A stretch of DNA of 64,000 bases from Phaeodactylibacter xiamenensis (GTDB lineage Bacteria; Bacteroidota; Bacteroidia; Chitinophagales; Saprospiraceae): the NCBI RefSeq assembly GCF_000759025.1, contig NZ_JPOS01000075.1, forward strand, positions 62,001 through 126,000. The letters run 5' to 3'. Positions within the stretch are counted from its first letter, which is position 1, and the number at the start of each line of letters is the position of its first letter. Position numbers and translations under genes: made by a program. Shown piece by piece: positions 8,495-17,900 of this stretch. The notes beneath the pieces were generated by a model. It was not told the origin of the DNA. It was given only the letters and a program-made list of their open reading frames with translations, and made no database searches.

Positions 8495-8701
8495 ATGGCT
8501 ATGTATTACCAAAGTAAATCTATCCGTAGTGCCCGCGCCATCCGTTCCAAGGCGTTGTTGTTTACCCTCCTGTTCCACATCGCTCTGATTGGATACCTGA
8601 CCTATGGCGCTGACCTGGCTCTTACCGAGCTGCTGCCTGAGGCGATGCTTGATTTTCTGGGCATGAACGCGCCCGAGACTCCGGACGTGCCCGTACCTTA
8701 A
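8495..8701 (+). CDS. Small single-pass membrane protein, hypothetical
   Basis: 68 aa. A basic N-terminus (KSIRSARAIRSK) leads into one hydrophobic segment (ALLFTLLFHIALIGYLTYGA), then a short acidic, Pro-rich tail ending TPDVPVP. This looks like a type II anchor with a short periplasmic tail, similar in outline to the first segment of TonB-like proteins, but no TonB domain follows. A second ATG at 8501 could be the start. No family is recognised; the gene is supported by its clean membrane topology and its place in a same-strand gene run. Confidence 0.5.
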   Translation: MAMYYQSKSIRSARAIRSKALLFTLLFHIALIGYLTYGADLALTELLPEAMLDFLGMNAPETPDVPVP

Positions 8702-8748
8702 GTAAGGATGAGTCTGCAACTCTCCGGGTTCAGCAGCGTTATTAATTC

Positions 8749-9345
8749 ATGAATTTTCTCGCCCACTTTTTTCTCTCCGGTAAAGACGACCACCTTATGG
8801 TGGGCAACTTTTTGGGGGACTACCTCAATAATGCGCAGGTGAGTCAATTACCGCCGGCAGTGCAAAGAGGCGTAGCCCTGCACCGTGCCATTGATTCCTA
8901 CACCGATCAGCACCCCGAAGTGCTGAAGGGCGTACGGCGGATGTACGACCGCCACTCCAAGTATGCACCCGTTATCATTGATGTGTTTTACGATTATTTC
9001 CTTGCCCTGAACTGGTCCACCTACTCAGAGCAGCCGCTGTCTGACTTTATTTTGGATACCTACGCCTGCCTGAAGCGCCATCACCACCTCATGCCCGAGC
9101 CTGTTCACACCTACGTCCCCAAAATGATTGCGGACAACTGGCTCGAGACCTACGCTACTCACAATGGCATTGCCTACACCTTCAGGCGGATGAGCCACCG
9201 GGTGAGCCGCCCTGAGCTGCTCGCCGGTGCCCTTGATACCATGGTTAGCCACTTTCAGGAATTAAATACAGAGTTCAATGCCTTCTTTCCGGACGCTATC
9301 CGGCACGCTAAGGCTTTTGTGGAGCAGGCTGCTCCGCCTCAATAA
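8749..9345 (+). CDS. acpH: Acyl carrier protein phosphodiesterase family (AcpH, DUF479)
   Basis: 198 aa. It begins MNFLAHFFLSGKDDHLMVGNF, then LGDYL, GVALHRAIDSYTDQHP and VIIDVFYDYFLALNW, the HD-like fold metal and active-site motifs of AcpH. The family hydrolyses 4'-phosphopantetheine from holo-ACP, although the physiological role is debated. It is normal in length. The 3' end overlaps the convergent gene by 38 bases. Confidence 0.88.
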   Translation: MNFLAHFFLSGKDDHLMVGNFLGDYLNNAQVSQLPPAVQRGVALHRAIDSYTDQHPEVLKGVRRMYDRHSKYAPVIIDVFYDYFLALNWSTYSEQPLSDFILDTYACLKRHHHLMPEPVHTYVPKMIADNWLETYATHNGIAYTFRRMSHRVSRPELLAGALDTMVSHFQELNTEFNAFFPDAIRHAKAFVEQAAPPQ

Positions 9346-9880
9346 GGACGAAGCTCTCGAAAAAGCGGTCGGTTGACCGGTTGAGGCTTCGGGTGGCAAC
9401 GGTCGCTGTTTGTACCGAATAAAAACGCCGGCCTGCCACCAATGCCCAAGTCTTCAGCACGGCATTCCCGTCCAGATAATCGATCCTCCAGTATTGCCCG
9501 TTTGCATCTCCGAGGTTGCGCTCAGAATGGTAGATGAGGTCGCCGTTGATGGAAAAAGCGCCGGACTCCCGGGTCGTCTCAAAAAATTCTGCGAGCAATT
9601 CTGTGCTGTCCGCATGCAAACTGCCCTCCGGATAGTCACAGTAACTGACCATATACATCAGGTTCTCTGCCGATTTTTCCTCGGCCGGCGGCTGGTAGTA
9701 ATAGGTATAGTAGGTCAGTGCCCCAACCGGTGTTTCCATCGTATCCACCGCCAGCTGCATGGTGCCGGGAGCCAGGACCCGGAAACGCCCCTCAAAGGAT
9801 TTGACCTCTTCCCAGGTATCCGATTGAGCGAAACCCAGAGCGGAGAGCAAAAGTAGGGGGACAACAAATAAATTATTCAT
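9308..9880 (-). CDS. Secreted hypothetical protein
   Basis: 190 aa from the ATG at 9880, chosen because it begins a clear signal peptide (MNNLFVVPLLLLSALGFAQ). An upstream in-frame ATG at 9967 would bury it. The mature part (WEEVKSFEGRFRVLAPGTMQ, VGALTYYTYYY, YMVSYCDYPEGSLHADS, SINGDLIYHSERNLGDANGQYWRIDY) looks like a beta-rich periplasmic or surface domain with a single Cys. It resembles small hypothetical proteins of Bacteroidota but no named family is recognised. Its last 38 bases overlap acpH on the other strand. Confidence 0.75.
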   Translation of the reverse strand: MNNLFVVPLLLLSALGFAQSDTWEEVKSFEGRFRVLAPGTMQLAVDTMETPVGALTYYTYYYQPPAEEKSAENLMYMVSYCDYPEGSLHADSTELLAEFFETTRESGAFSINGDLIYHSERNLGDANGQYWRIDYLDGNAVLKTWALVAGRRFYSVQTATVATRSLNRSTDRFFESFVLIEAEQPAPQKP

Positions 9881-9988
9881 AGACAGCTTTTCTCTTCCGC
9901 ATAAAAACCCGGAAAAATACCGTTGGGTTGGCTGAGCAGGTGCAGAAAATAAAAATTTTACTTGCATGTCAACCTTAAAGGACTTAAC

Positions 9989-10009
9989 TTAGTTTTAAAA
10001 TTAAACTAA
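9989..10009. promoter_or_regulatory. AT-rich palindrome just upstream of pncB
   Basis: TTAGTTT (9989-9995) and AAACTAA (10003-10009) form an inverted repeat with a 7-base AT centre, 11 bases before the pncB ATG. It lies where a repressor of NAD-salvage genes could bind. This is inference, as no regulator gene is nearby. Confidence 0.35.
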
Positions 10010-10020
10010 CTATTACTGAC

Positions 10021-11457
10021 ATGCCGAATACGCACCTCCGTCAACTTTACCGCGGCCCCTTTGGTCTGATGACCGACCTGTATCAGTTGACTATGGCCTA
10101 CGGGTATTGGAAATCAGGGCTGCATAACCGGCAGGCGAACTTTCATCTCTTTTACCGGAAGCCACCGTTTCAGAATGGCTTTGCCATAAGTGCGGGCCTG
10201 GAGCTCGCTGTTGACTTTTTGCAGCAGTTCCGGTTTTCCGTAGCGGACATTCAGTATTTGGGTGGTTTGAAGGGGTCGACCGGCGCTCCTCTGTTCAATG
10301 AAGCCTTTCTCAACCACCTGCAGCGCATGGAGCTTGAACTAACGGTGCACGCCATGCCGGAAGGTACAGCGGCTTTTCCCAATCAGCCGATGCTGAGGGT
10401 GGAGGGGCCTATCCTGCAGTGCCAGTTGGTGGAAACCGGCCTGCTCACGCTGATCAATTTCTCCACCCTGCTGGCGACCAAAGCTGCCCGGATTGTGGAT
10501 GCGGCGCAGGGCGACAGCGTACTGGAGTTTGGGATGCGCCGTTCTCAGGGGCTGGACGGTGCGATGACGGCGGCCCGGGCCACTTACATCGGTGGCGTGC
10601 ACGCCACAAGTAACGTGATGGCGGGGCGCATCTACGGCATTCCCGTCAAGGGTACGTACGCCCACAGCTGGGTGATGGCTTACGAAGATGAACTGCTGGC
10701 TTTTCAGCAGTACGCCCAGACCTTACCCGGCAACTGCATTTTCCTGGTCGATACCTACGATACAGAAGCCGGGGTGCGCAATGCCATACGGGTAGGGCAG
10801 TGGCTGCGCGAACAAGGGTACGAAATGAATGGCATTCGCCTCGACTCCGGCGACCTGACCGCTCTGAGCCAGAAAGCCCGCCAAATGCTGGACGAAGCCG
10901 GTTTCAAAAATGCAGCGATTGTGGCCAGCAATGACCTGGACGAGTACCGAATTGCGCAATTGAAAAAAGAAGGCGCCAAAATTACCGTTTGGGGAGTTGG
11001 CACCCGCCTGGCAACCGGGCACGGAGACCCGGCTCTGGGCGGCGTTTACAAACTGGCAGGCATACAAAATGAGCATGGAGAGTGGGAAGACCGGATCAAG
11101 CGGTCCGAGGAAGCTGTAAAATCTTCTCATCCCGGCATTTTGCAGGTCTGGCGGTCCGAAAAAGAGGGTCAATATCAGGGGGATGTCCTCTATGATATCC
11201 GGCATGGATTCGAGGGGGCGCAGCTATGGGAGGAAAGCCAAAACCGCTACCTGACATTGGAAGCCACAAACGGGCAGGACCTTTTAGTCCCTGTCCTCGA
11301 CCGTGGGCAATTGGTATACGATTTTCCCCGCCTTTCAGACATACGCACCTACGCAGCAGAGCAATGGCAGCAGTTTTCAGGCAGGGCATCCTACCCCTAC
11401 GGATTAAGCACTGGTGTGCAGGAAGCAAAATCTGCTATGATCGCCACAGCGGAATAA
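10021..11457 (+). CDS. pncB: Nicotinate phosphoribosyltransferase
   Basis: 478 aa. It begins with GLMTDLYQLTMAYGYWKSG, the family signature. The conserved phosphorylated His is seen in KGTYAHSWVMAY, and the phosphoribosyl-binding segment in GIRLDSGDLTALSQKARQMLDEAGF and WGVGTRLATG. It makes nicotinate mononucleotide from nicotinate and PRPP, with ATP hydrolysis, in NAD salvage. It opens a same-strand run with the DUF368 gene 58 bases downstream. Confidence 0.97.
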   Translation: MPNTHLRQLYRGPFGLMTDLYQLTMAYGYWKSGLHNRQANFHLFYRKPPFQNGFAISAGLELAVDFLQQFRFSVADIQYLGGLKGSTGAPLFNEAFLNHLQRMELELTVHAMPEGTAAFPNQPMLRVEGPILQCQLVETGLLTLINFSTLLATKAARIVDAAQGDSVLEFGMRRSQGLDGAMTAARATYIGGVHATSNVMAGRIYGIPVKGTYAHSWVMAYEDELLAFQQYAQTLPGNCIFLVDTYDTEAGVRNAIRVGQWLREQGYEMNGIRLDSGDLTALSQKARQMLDEAGFKNAAIVASNDLDEYRIAQLKKEGAKITVWGVGTRLATGHGDPALGGVYKLAGIQNEHGEWEDRIKRSEEAVKSSHPGILQVWRSEKEGQYQGDVLYDIRHGFEGAQLWEESQNRYLTLEATNGQDLLVPVLDRGQLVYDFPRLSDIRTYAAEQWQQFSGRASYPYGLSTGVQEAKSAMIATAE

Positions 11458-11515
11458 AGAAGGCGCTGACCAGAAAAGGCCGGTTTTTTCAGATTGAATA
11501 TTTAGCTTTGCTGCC

Positions 11516-12493
11516 ATGAAAAACTGGACAGCAACAATCGGACTGGCACTCAAGGGCATGGCAATGGGCATGGCAGAAGTCATACCGGGCGTATCCGGCG
11601 GTACCATCGCTTTCATCACTGGTATTTACGAGCGCCTGCTTGAGACCATCAAACACATCCTGGGCCCTGAAGTCTGGCGCACTCTAGGCAGGGAAGGTTT
11701 GGCAGGTGCATGGAGCAAAGCCAACGGAGCCTTTCTGCTAACTTTACTGGGCGGTATGGTTTTCGGGATTGTAGTAGGCGTGTTTGGCATTACCCATCTG
11801 CTGGAAAATTATCCGATACAGCTTTGGGCTTTCTTTTTTGGGCTCATCATCGCCTCCGCCATTTACATTGGGCGGCAGGTAGGCGTTTGGAAGGCTACTG
11901 AAGTGGTCGGCCTGGTAGTCGGAACACTTGTCGCCTACATTATCACCATTGCCAGCCCTTCGGAAGGCAGTACCCATTTGGGGCTGGTATTTGTATCGGG
12001 TATGATTGCCATTTCAGCACTCATCCTGCCGGGTATTTCCGGCAGTTTCATCCTCCTGCTGATGGGGATGTACACCATTATTATACCGACTATTAAGGAT
12101 GCGCTCAAAACGCTGGCGCCGGAGAGTCTTGTTGTCCTTGGTGTTTTCGGCGCAGGTTGCCTGTTGGGCCTGGCGACTTTCTCCCGGGTCTTGTCCTGGA
12201 CATTCAAACACTACCACAACCTGACCCTGGCCGTCCTGACTGGCTTTATGCTGGGCTCCCTTAACAAAATCTGGCCCTGGCGCAAAGCTGTGCTTGGCCT
12301 TACCGAGGAGGGTGAAATGGTAGAGCTGCAGCCAGGCATGATGGTGGACAAAGTCATCAAAGAAGTCAACCTGATGCCGGGGCAGTACGCCTCAGAGGTT
12401 GGGCCTTCCTTCCTGGCAGGCGCGCTCCTTTGCATGGTGGCCGGTTTGGCGATTGTCTTCGCACTGGACCGGTTAGATAAGCGCGGGCTGTAA
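11516..12493 (+). CDS. DUF368 family polyprenyl-phosphate translocase (PopT-like)
   Basis: 325 aa with about 8-10 membrane segments. It carries the two family half-motifs AEVIPGVSGGTIAFITGIYERLL near the N-terminus (here in two parts, AEVIPGVSGG and TIAFITGIYERLL) and LPGISGSFILLLMGMY in the middle, related to each other as in an inverted repeat. DUF368 proteins have been shown to recycle undecaprenyl phosphate across the inner membrane for cell-wall and glycan synthesis. aroE starts 11 bases downstream, so co-expression is likely. Confidence 0.88.
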   Translation: MKNWTATIGLALKGMAMGMAEVIPGVSGGTIAFITGIYERLLETIKHILGPEVWRTLGREGLAGAWSKANGAFLLTLLGGMVFGIVVGVFGITHLLENYPIQLWAFFFGLIIASAIYIGRQVGVWKATEVVGLVVGTLVAYIITIASPSEGSTHLGLVFVSGMIAISALILPGISGSFILLLMGMYTIIIPTIKDALKTLAPESLVVLGVFGAGCLLGLATFSRVLSWTFKHYHNLTLAVLTGFMLGSLNKIWPWRKAVLGLTEEGEMVELQPGMMVDKVIKEVNLMPGQYASEVGPSFLAGALLCMVAGLAIVFALDRLDKRGL

Positions 12494-12504
12494 AAAAGTT
12501 TTTG

Positions 12505-13287
12505 ATGAAGCCATTGAATGAATATGAGCGGCTGTTTGGATTGATCGGATATCCGCTTTCGCACTCTTTTTCCAAACAATACTTCTCGGAGAAGTTTGCC
12601 AAAGCCGATATCACTGACGCCTGCTACGAGCTGTTTCCCATCCGTAAAATCGAAGCCCTGCCGGAACTGTTGCAACAACACCCCAACCTGGTCGGGCTAA
12701 ATGTGACCATCCCCTACAAGCAGGCCGTTTTGCCGTATCTGGACAAACTGTCAGAAGGGGCGGCCGCCGTTGGCGCTGTGAATACAATCCGTCGTAGCGG
12801 AGATCAGCTGGAGGGCTTTAATACCGATGTGGTGGGCTTTGAAACCTCCCTTTGCAGTTGGCTGGAAGCCACCCGGGGAAGCTGGTCCGGCCTGAGGGCC
12901 TTGGTGTTGGGGACCGGTGGGGCAGCCAAAGCGGTAGCCTTTGTTTTAGGCCGGCTGGAGATTCCGTTCAAAATGGTATCGCGCACACCTGGAAATCACC
13001 GGCTGAGCTACGAGCAGGTCACGCCCGAAATGATAGCCGCTCACGAACTCCTCATCAACACCACGCCGCTGGGTATGTCTCCCCATACTGCAGGCAAGCC
13101 CGAATTACCCTATCATGCGCTGGGCAGCAGTCATTATTTATACGATTTGGTCTATAATCCCGCCTCCACCGCATTTATGGAATTGGGGCTGAAGCAGGGG
13201 GCAAAAGCTATGAATGGCCTGCAAATGCTGCATGGGCAAGCCGAAGCGGCGTGGGCAATTTGGACCGAACGAGATATTAAAAAATGA
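12505..13287 (+). CDS. aroE: Shikimate dehydrogenase
   Basis: 260 aa from the ATG at 12505 (a TTG directly before it is not needed). The substrate motif SHSFSKQYF is followed by the catalytic Lys in NVTIPYKQAVLPYLD, GAVNTI, and the catalytic Asp in NTDVVGFE. A nucleotide-binding GTGGAAKA follows, then NTTPLGMSP and GLQMLHGQA near the end. It reduces 3-dehydroshikimate with NADPH in aromatic amino acid synthesis. It is short but normal for Bacteroidota. Confidence 0.96.
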   Translation: MKPLNEYERLFGLIGYPLSHSFSKQYFSEKFAKADITDACYELFPIRKIEALPELLQQHPNLVGLNVTIPYKQAVLPYLDKLSEGAAAVGAVNTIRRSGDQLEGFNTDVVGFETSLCSWLEATRGSWSGLRALVLGTGGAAKAVAFVLGRLEIPFKMVSRTPGNHRLSYEQVTPEMIAAHELLINTTPLGMSPHTAGKPELPYHALGSSHYLYDLVYNPASTAFMELGLKQGAKAMNGLQMLHGQAEAAWAIWTERDIKK

Positions 13288-13336
13288 TAAATATAGCTTA
13301 CCTTGGGATAGCCCTTAACCGGACCAAATTACATTC

Positions 13337-14590
13337 ATGGAAAAGATAGGTAAACCTGTGAAGGATATAGAAAGAATGAAGAAAGCCGTTGATGAAGTCA
13401 TCAATAGCAAGGAAGAACCCATTGTTGATTTTTCCAATACCGAGGTAGCCTTTGCAGGCAAAACCGATGAAGAGCTGCGCAAGTCTGCCTGGATTTTTGG
13501 CATGATGAACCGGCATTGGCTCGTTGGCATCGGTTCAAAACTGGGGCTGGCGGCTATTAGGATGCACCTGCCCTTTGTGGAAGGGATTGTCAAAAATACC
13601 ATTTATGAGCAATTTTGCGGGGGCACTACGCTTTTGAACAGTCAGCCTTCCATCAGTAAACTTGCTCAACAAGGATGCCTGACTATCCTGGACTACGGGG
13701 CAGAGGCCAAGGATTCTGAAGAGGAGTACAATCAGACGATGAACGAAACCATCCGCGCTATTGAATTTGCTGCCAAAGCAGATCATGTACCCGTGGTGAG
13801 CACCAAGGTGACTGGCATGGCCCGTTTTGGGCTGCTCAAGCAAATACAGGAGGGAGAAGCCTTTACCAAAGAGACACGATCGGAGTATAAAAACATCCTG
13901 AAGCGTATCGATGCGATCTGTCATATCGCTGCTCAAAAGGACGTCAGTGTATTTTTTGATGCGGAGGAGTCCTGGATACAGGATCCGATCGACCACTTTG
14001 TCAATATGATGATGCGCCGTTATAACCGGGAAAAGCCAGTGGTGTACAATACCTTCCAAATGTACCGGAAGGACCGCCTGCAATACCTGATTAGCTCCTA
14101 CAATCAGGCCGAACGCAATGGCTATATTTTGGGCGCGAAGCTGGTACGGGGGGCTTACATGGAAAAGGAAAGAGCCCGGGCAAGGGAGCATGGCTATGAA
14201 TCTCCCATCCACCCCACAAAAGCCGCAACCGATGATGCGTACAACACCGGAGTGAAATTCTGTATTGACAATTACGAGCGTATTGCCTCCTGCAATGCTT
14301 CTCACAATGCTGAGAGCAATTTACTGCAGGCTGAGTTGATTCACCGTAAGGGCATTTCGCGCGATCATCCCCACCTGATGTTTTGCCAGCTCTACGGCAT
14401 GAGCGACAACCTCACCTTCAACCTCGCTGCTGCCGGTTTTAAAGTAGGGAAGTATCTGCCCTATGGCCCGGTACGGGAAGTCGTACCTTATCTGATCCGC
14501 AGAGCCGAGGAGAATTCCTCCGTGACCGGTGATATGACCCGGGAACACCGCCTTGTTCATGAAGAAATGAAGCGCCGGGGGTTGTCTTAG
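13337..14590 (+). CDS. Proline dehydrogenase (stand-alone)
   Basis: 417 aa, a TIM-barrel flavoenzyme oxidising proline to pyrroline-5-carboxylate. Family motifs in order are TKVTGMARFGLL, FFDAEESWIQD, YNTFQMYRKDRL, KLVRGAYMEKERARA, ASHNAESNLL and YLPYGPVREVVPYLIRRAEEN, the last containing the substrate-binding Arg pair. The P5C dehydrogenase half of PutA is absent, as is usual in Bacteroidota. The gap to aroE is 49 bases. Confidence 0.95.
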   Translation: MEKIGKPVKDIERMKKAVDEVINSKEEPIVDFSNTEVAFAGKTDEELRKSAWIFGMMNRHWLVGIGSKLGLAAIRMHLPFVEGIVKNTIYEQFCGGTTLLNSQPSISKLAQQGCLTILDYGAEAKDSEEEYNQTMNETIRAIEFAAKADHVPVVSTKVTGMARFGLLKQIQEGEAFTKETRSEYKNILKRIDAICHIAAQKDVSVFFDAEESWIQDPIDHFVNMMMRRYNREKPVVYNTFQMYRKDRLQYLISSYNQAERNGYILGAKLVRGAYMEKERARAREHGYESPIHPTKAATDDAYNTGVKFCIDNYERIASCNASHNAESNLLQAELIHRKGISRDHPHLMFCQLYGMSDNLTFNLAAAGFKVGKYLPYGPVREVVPYLIRRAEENSSVTGDMTREHRLVHEEMKRRGLS

Positions 14591-14591
14591 T

Positions 14592-14616
14592 TTCTGTAAA
14601 GCAAATGTTTACAGAA
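14592..14616 (+). terminator. Hairpin after proline dehydrogenase gene
   Basis: TTCTGTAAA and TTTACAGAA pair perfectly (9 bp) around a 7-base loop right after the stop codon. There is no strong T-tract, so it may be a weak terminator or an mRNA-stabilising hairpin. Confidence 0.45.
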
Positions 14617-14974
14617 GCAGAATAAAATTATATTTTAGTTTTATAACGATCAGGCAGCAATTCACCGGGCTCAGGTGTCTTGTATCAAAGCAGGAAAAGA
14701 GAATTATTCGGGCTGTTTTCCCAAATGATGGGATTACTGTTTAACTTTTTTTATATTTGTATCGTGTTCACCCCCCCGAATTAGTTGTCTTTATCTACCA
14801 GATACCTGGGTACAGCTCCCAACACAGCGTACTAAACAGGAACACAACCGCTTTCAGATCGATAAACAAGACACTTGCCTATTAGCCCCGGAAGAGTTAT
14901 AATCCCATGATGCATAGCATTTTATAATTGCTGGCATCCATTGCTGGCTATTGCCGGAATGAAAAACTATATTG
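14617..14974 (+). promoter_or_regulatory. Leader region of the first giant adhesin gene
   Basis: This 358-bp gap has no gene. TATATTTG at 14752-14759 fits the -7 consensus TAnnTTTG, giving a leader of about 210 bases. A nine-codon ORF (ATG at 14959, MKNYIDAVL) overlaps the adhesin start in another frame. It could affect translation or be chance. Confidence 0.4.
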
Positions 14975-17900
14975 ATGCGGTGTTGTAATCTCAAAAGCCG
15001 TCTGATCCTAACCCTGACCGTGCTGCCCCTTTGGATGATCGCGCAGAACGTCTCCGATTGCAGTGGTGCGATAGTGGTTTGTGGCGACCGAAATATTGAC
15101 GTTCCGGACTCTCCGGGCGAGCTCAACGATTTTCAAAACTCCGATAACTCTATTGGGTGCCATGAGACTGGCGAGTCTTCCAGCGTATGGCTCTATTTTC
15201 GCTTTCGCAATGACATGCCACCGGGCAGCGATCTCCTTTTTACCATTTCTCCTTACGAAGGCGGTGATGTCGACTACGACTTCGCATTATTTGCTGCCGA
15301 CACCCGCTGTGACAGCCTTGGAGAGCCCGACCGCTGTTCTTATGCCTGGTCGGTGGAGGAAACCCAGACTTTTCAGTGTGGTTTTTGTCCGTTTACAGGA
15401 TTAGGCAATGGGGAAACCGACCTTTCAGAAGGGATCTTCTTTGACGAAACCGGTGCTATGGCCAATGGATATGTAGCGCCCATGGTTGTAGAGCCCGGGC
15501 AGGGCTTTTATCTCTACATCAATGAATTCTACGGGGTAGGTGGGGAGCAGTCTGAGTCAGACGGCTTCAGCATCTCCTTTTCCGGCCAGGCGGCAGATTA
15601 TTTCGATTGCACGGCCAATCCCAACTGTGAATTACAGGTGGTGGCCCTTGATCAGGACACGGCGCTTTGTTCTGGTAATGTGCCATTTACCCTTAACAGT
15701 GAGGTGACTTACGCTACGGGCTTCGAAACGTATACCTGGATGGGTACCCCGGAAGCCCTGAGTTACCTTGATGACCCCACAAGCCCGACACCACAGGCTG
15801 TTTTCCCGGATAACTTTTCCGGCACCGTCGAATACATCCTTGAAGTCAGCTCCGATGGCTGTACCAATTCCGATACGATGACCCTAAGCATTGAGCCTTC
15901 TCCAACCATCATGGTTGGCTTTGAAGCCTTTTTCTGTGAAGGCTCGGATTTGACGCTGGACGCCGGGCCTGACTTTGCTTCTTATGAATGGTCCACTTCG
16001 GTCACCGATCCGGCTATTGTGGTGGATGAGCCCGGAACCTACACCGTAACCGTCACTGCACCGGGTAGCGGTTGTACCATCATCCGGGAAGTGGCCGTTA
16101 CCGAAATCCCTACTCCTGCGCCCATCATTGACGGTGGTCCCTATCTGTGTGAAGGCACAACCGATACCCTGATTGTTCAGGGCAGTTACGATACTTACAG
16201 CTGGGTGGGGCTTTCAGCAGACAGCTTTCTGGTGATAGATCAGCCCGGTAATTACCTGTTGCGAGTGACGGACCCATTCGGTTGTCAGGGCGATACGACG
16301 CTAACCATCGAAGAAGTACCGGCTCAACAGCCACAGATTGCTTCCCCTCCTGGTCTGTGCCCGGACGGAAATGCCACCCTGGCACTTTCTGAATCCTGGG
16401 CCGCCTATCAATGGTCTGATGGCAGTATAGACAGCTTGCTGGTAGTGGATTCTACAGGCAACTATGCCGTGACCGTCACAGACACCTTTGGCTGTTCTTA
16501 TTCCGCCGATACCGAACTGTTGGCTATTGATGCCCCTCTGCCCGAGGTGGATGGCGATACCGTATTCTGTGATGGAGGCAGCAGCTTACTGCTGACGGTG
16601 CAAAACTACGAAGGCTACCTCTGGTCTACCGGTGACACCACTAATACCATCACCGTAGAGGAAGGCGGTACCTATCTGGTCACCGTTACGGCGGCCAATG
16701 GCTGTACCGGCGTAGATTCCCTGCAGGTCACAGAGTACGATCCGCTTACATTGGATGTTGCCATCGTTAATGCCGAAAGCCTTTGCGCGGGAGATACCGT
16801 CTTTGCCTTCGTGGGCCAGGTGTATTCGAATTATGTTTGGAGTAGCGGTGCAACTGGCCCGGCTGTTGCTATTGCAGAAGCTGGTTCCTATAGCGTTACC
16901 GTCACGGATGACCGGGGCTGTACTGCTATTGATTCCATACAAGTTGAGGCATTTTTACCGCCGGTGCCTGAAATTTTTGGCCCGGTGGGGCTTTGCCCGG
17001 ATGCTACCGGGGTGTTGAGTGTGGACCCCTACGTTTCAGTAGATTGGGGGGGGACCAATCAGGACTTTACCCTTCCCATAACAGCACCGGGTACCTACAG
17101 TGTGACTGTGGTGGACGGAAATGGCTGCACTGGGGCAGATACGCTGGATGTCGTTGCTTTTGCCGAGCCGGAACCGCAAATCGGCGGGGATACCAGCCTT
17201 TGTGAGGGCGGTGCCGTTAGTTTGTTTGTGGAAGGGCTGTACTCAAGCCTGTTCTGGAATGGTGGCAGCACAGACAGTACGCTGGTGGTGAATGCTCCGG
17301 GGAACTATAGCGTTACCGTAACTTCTCAGGAAGGCTGTACCGGCACTACGGATGCCATAGTGGCGCAATTTCCCAACCCTCAGCTCACGCTGGATGAAGA
17401 AGCCGTCTTTTGCGCCAACAGCTCGGTAGAGATCAGTGCCAATGGTACTTACTCAACTTACCACTGGAGTAACGGAGCCACAACCGCCACAACGGTTGTG
17501 GACAGTGCAGGTACCTATCAGCTTGAGGTGACTAACGAATTTGGATGTACCGCCACCGACGATATCCTGGTGCAGGAGGAAGCAGTCCCGGTGAGCGGGC
17601 TGGCCGGGCCTTACACCTTTTGCGAAAATGAAGACACCGAAATACAAGCCAATACCGGTTATGCTGATTACCAGTGGTCGGTGCCCGGTAACGGGCCTTC
17701 GGTCACAGTAGATGCCGCCGGGACTTACTACGTGACCATTACCGGAGCGAACAACTGTGTGGCTGTCGATTCTGCCGTGGCAGAAACCCTGCCTTTGCCG
17801 GTGCCCGAGATCCTGGGTGGGCCGAGCCTGTGTGTAGGTAGCAGCCTGGAGTTGTCTGCCAGCGCTATTTATGCGACTTACAGCTGGGAGGGTGCGGTCA

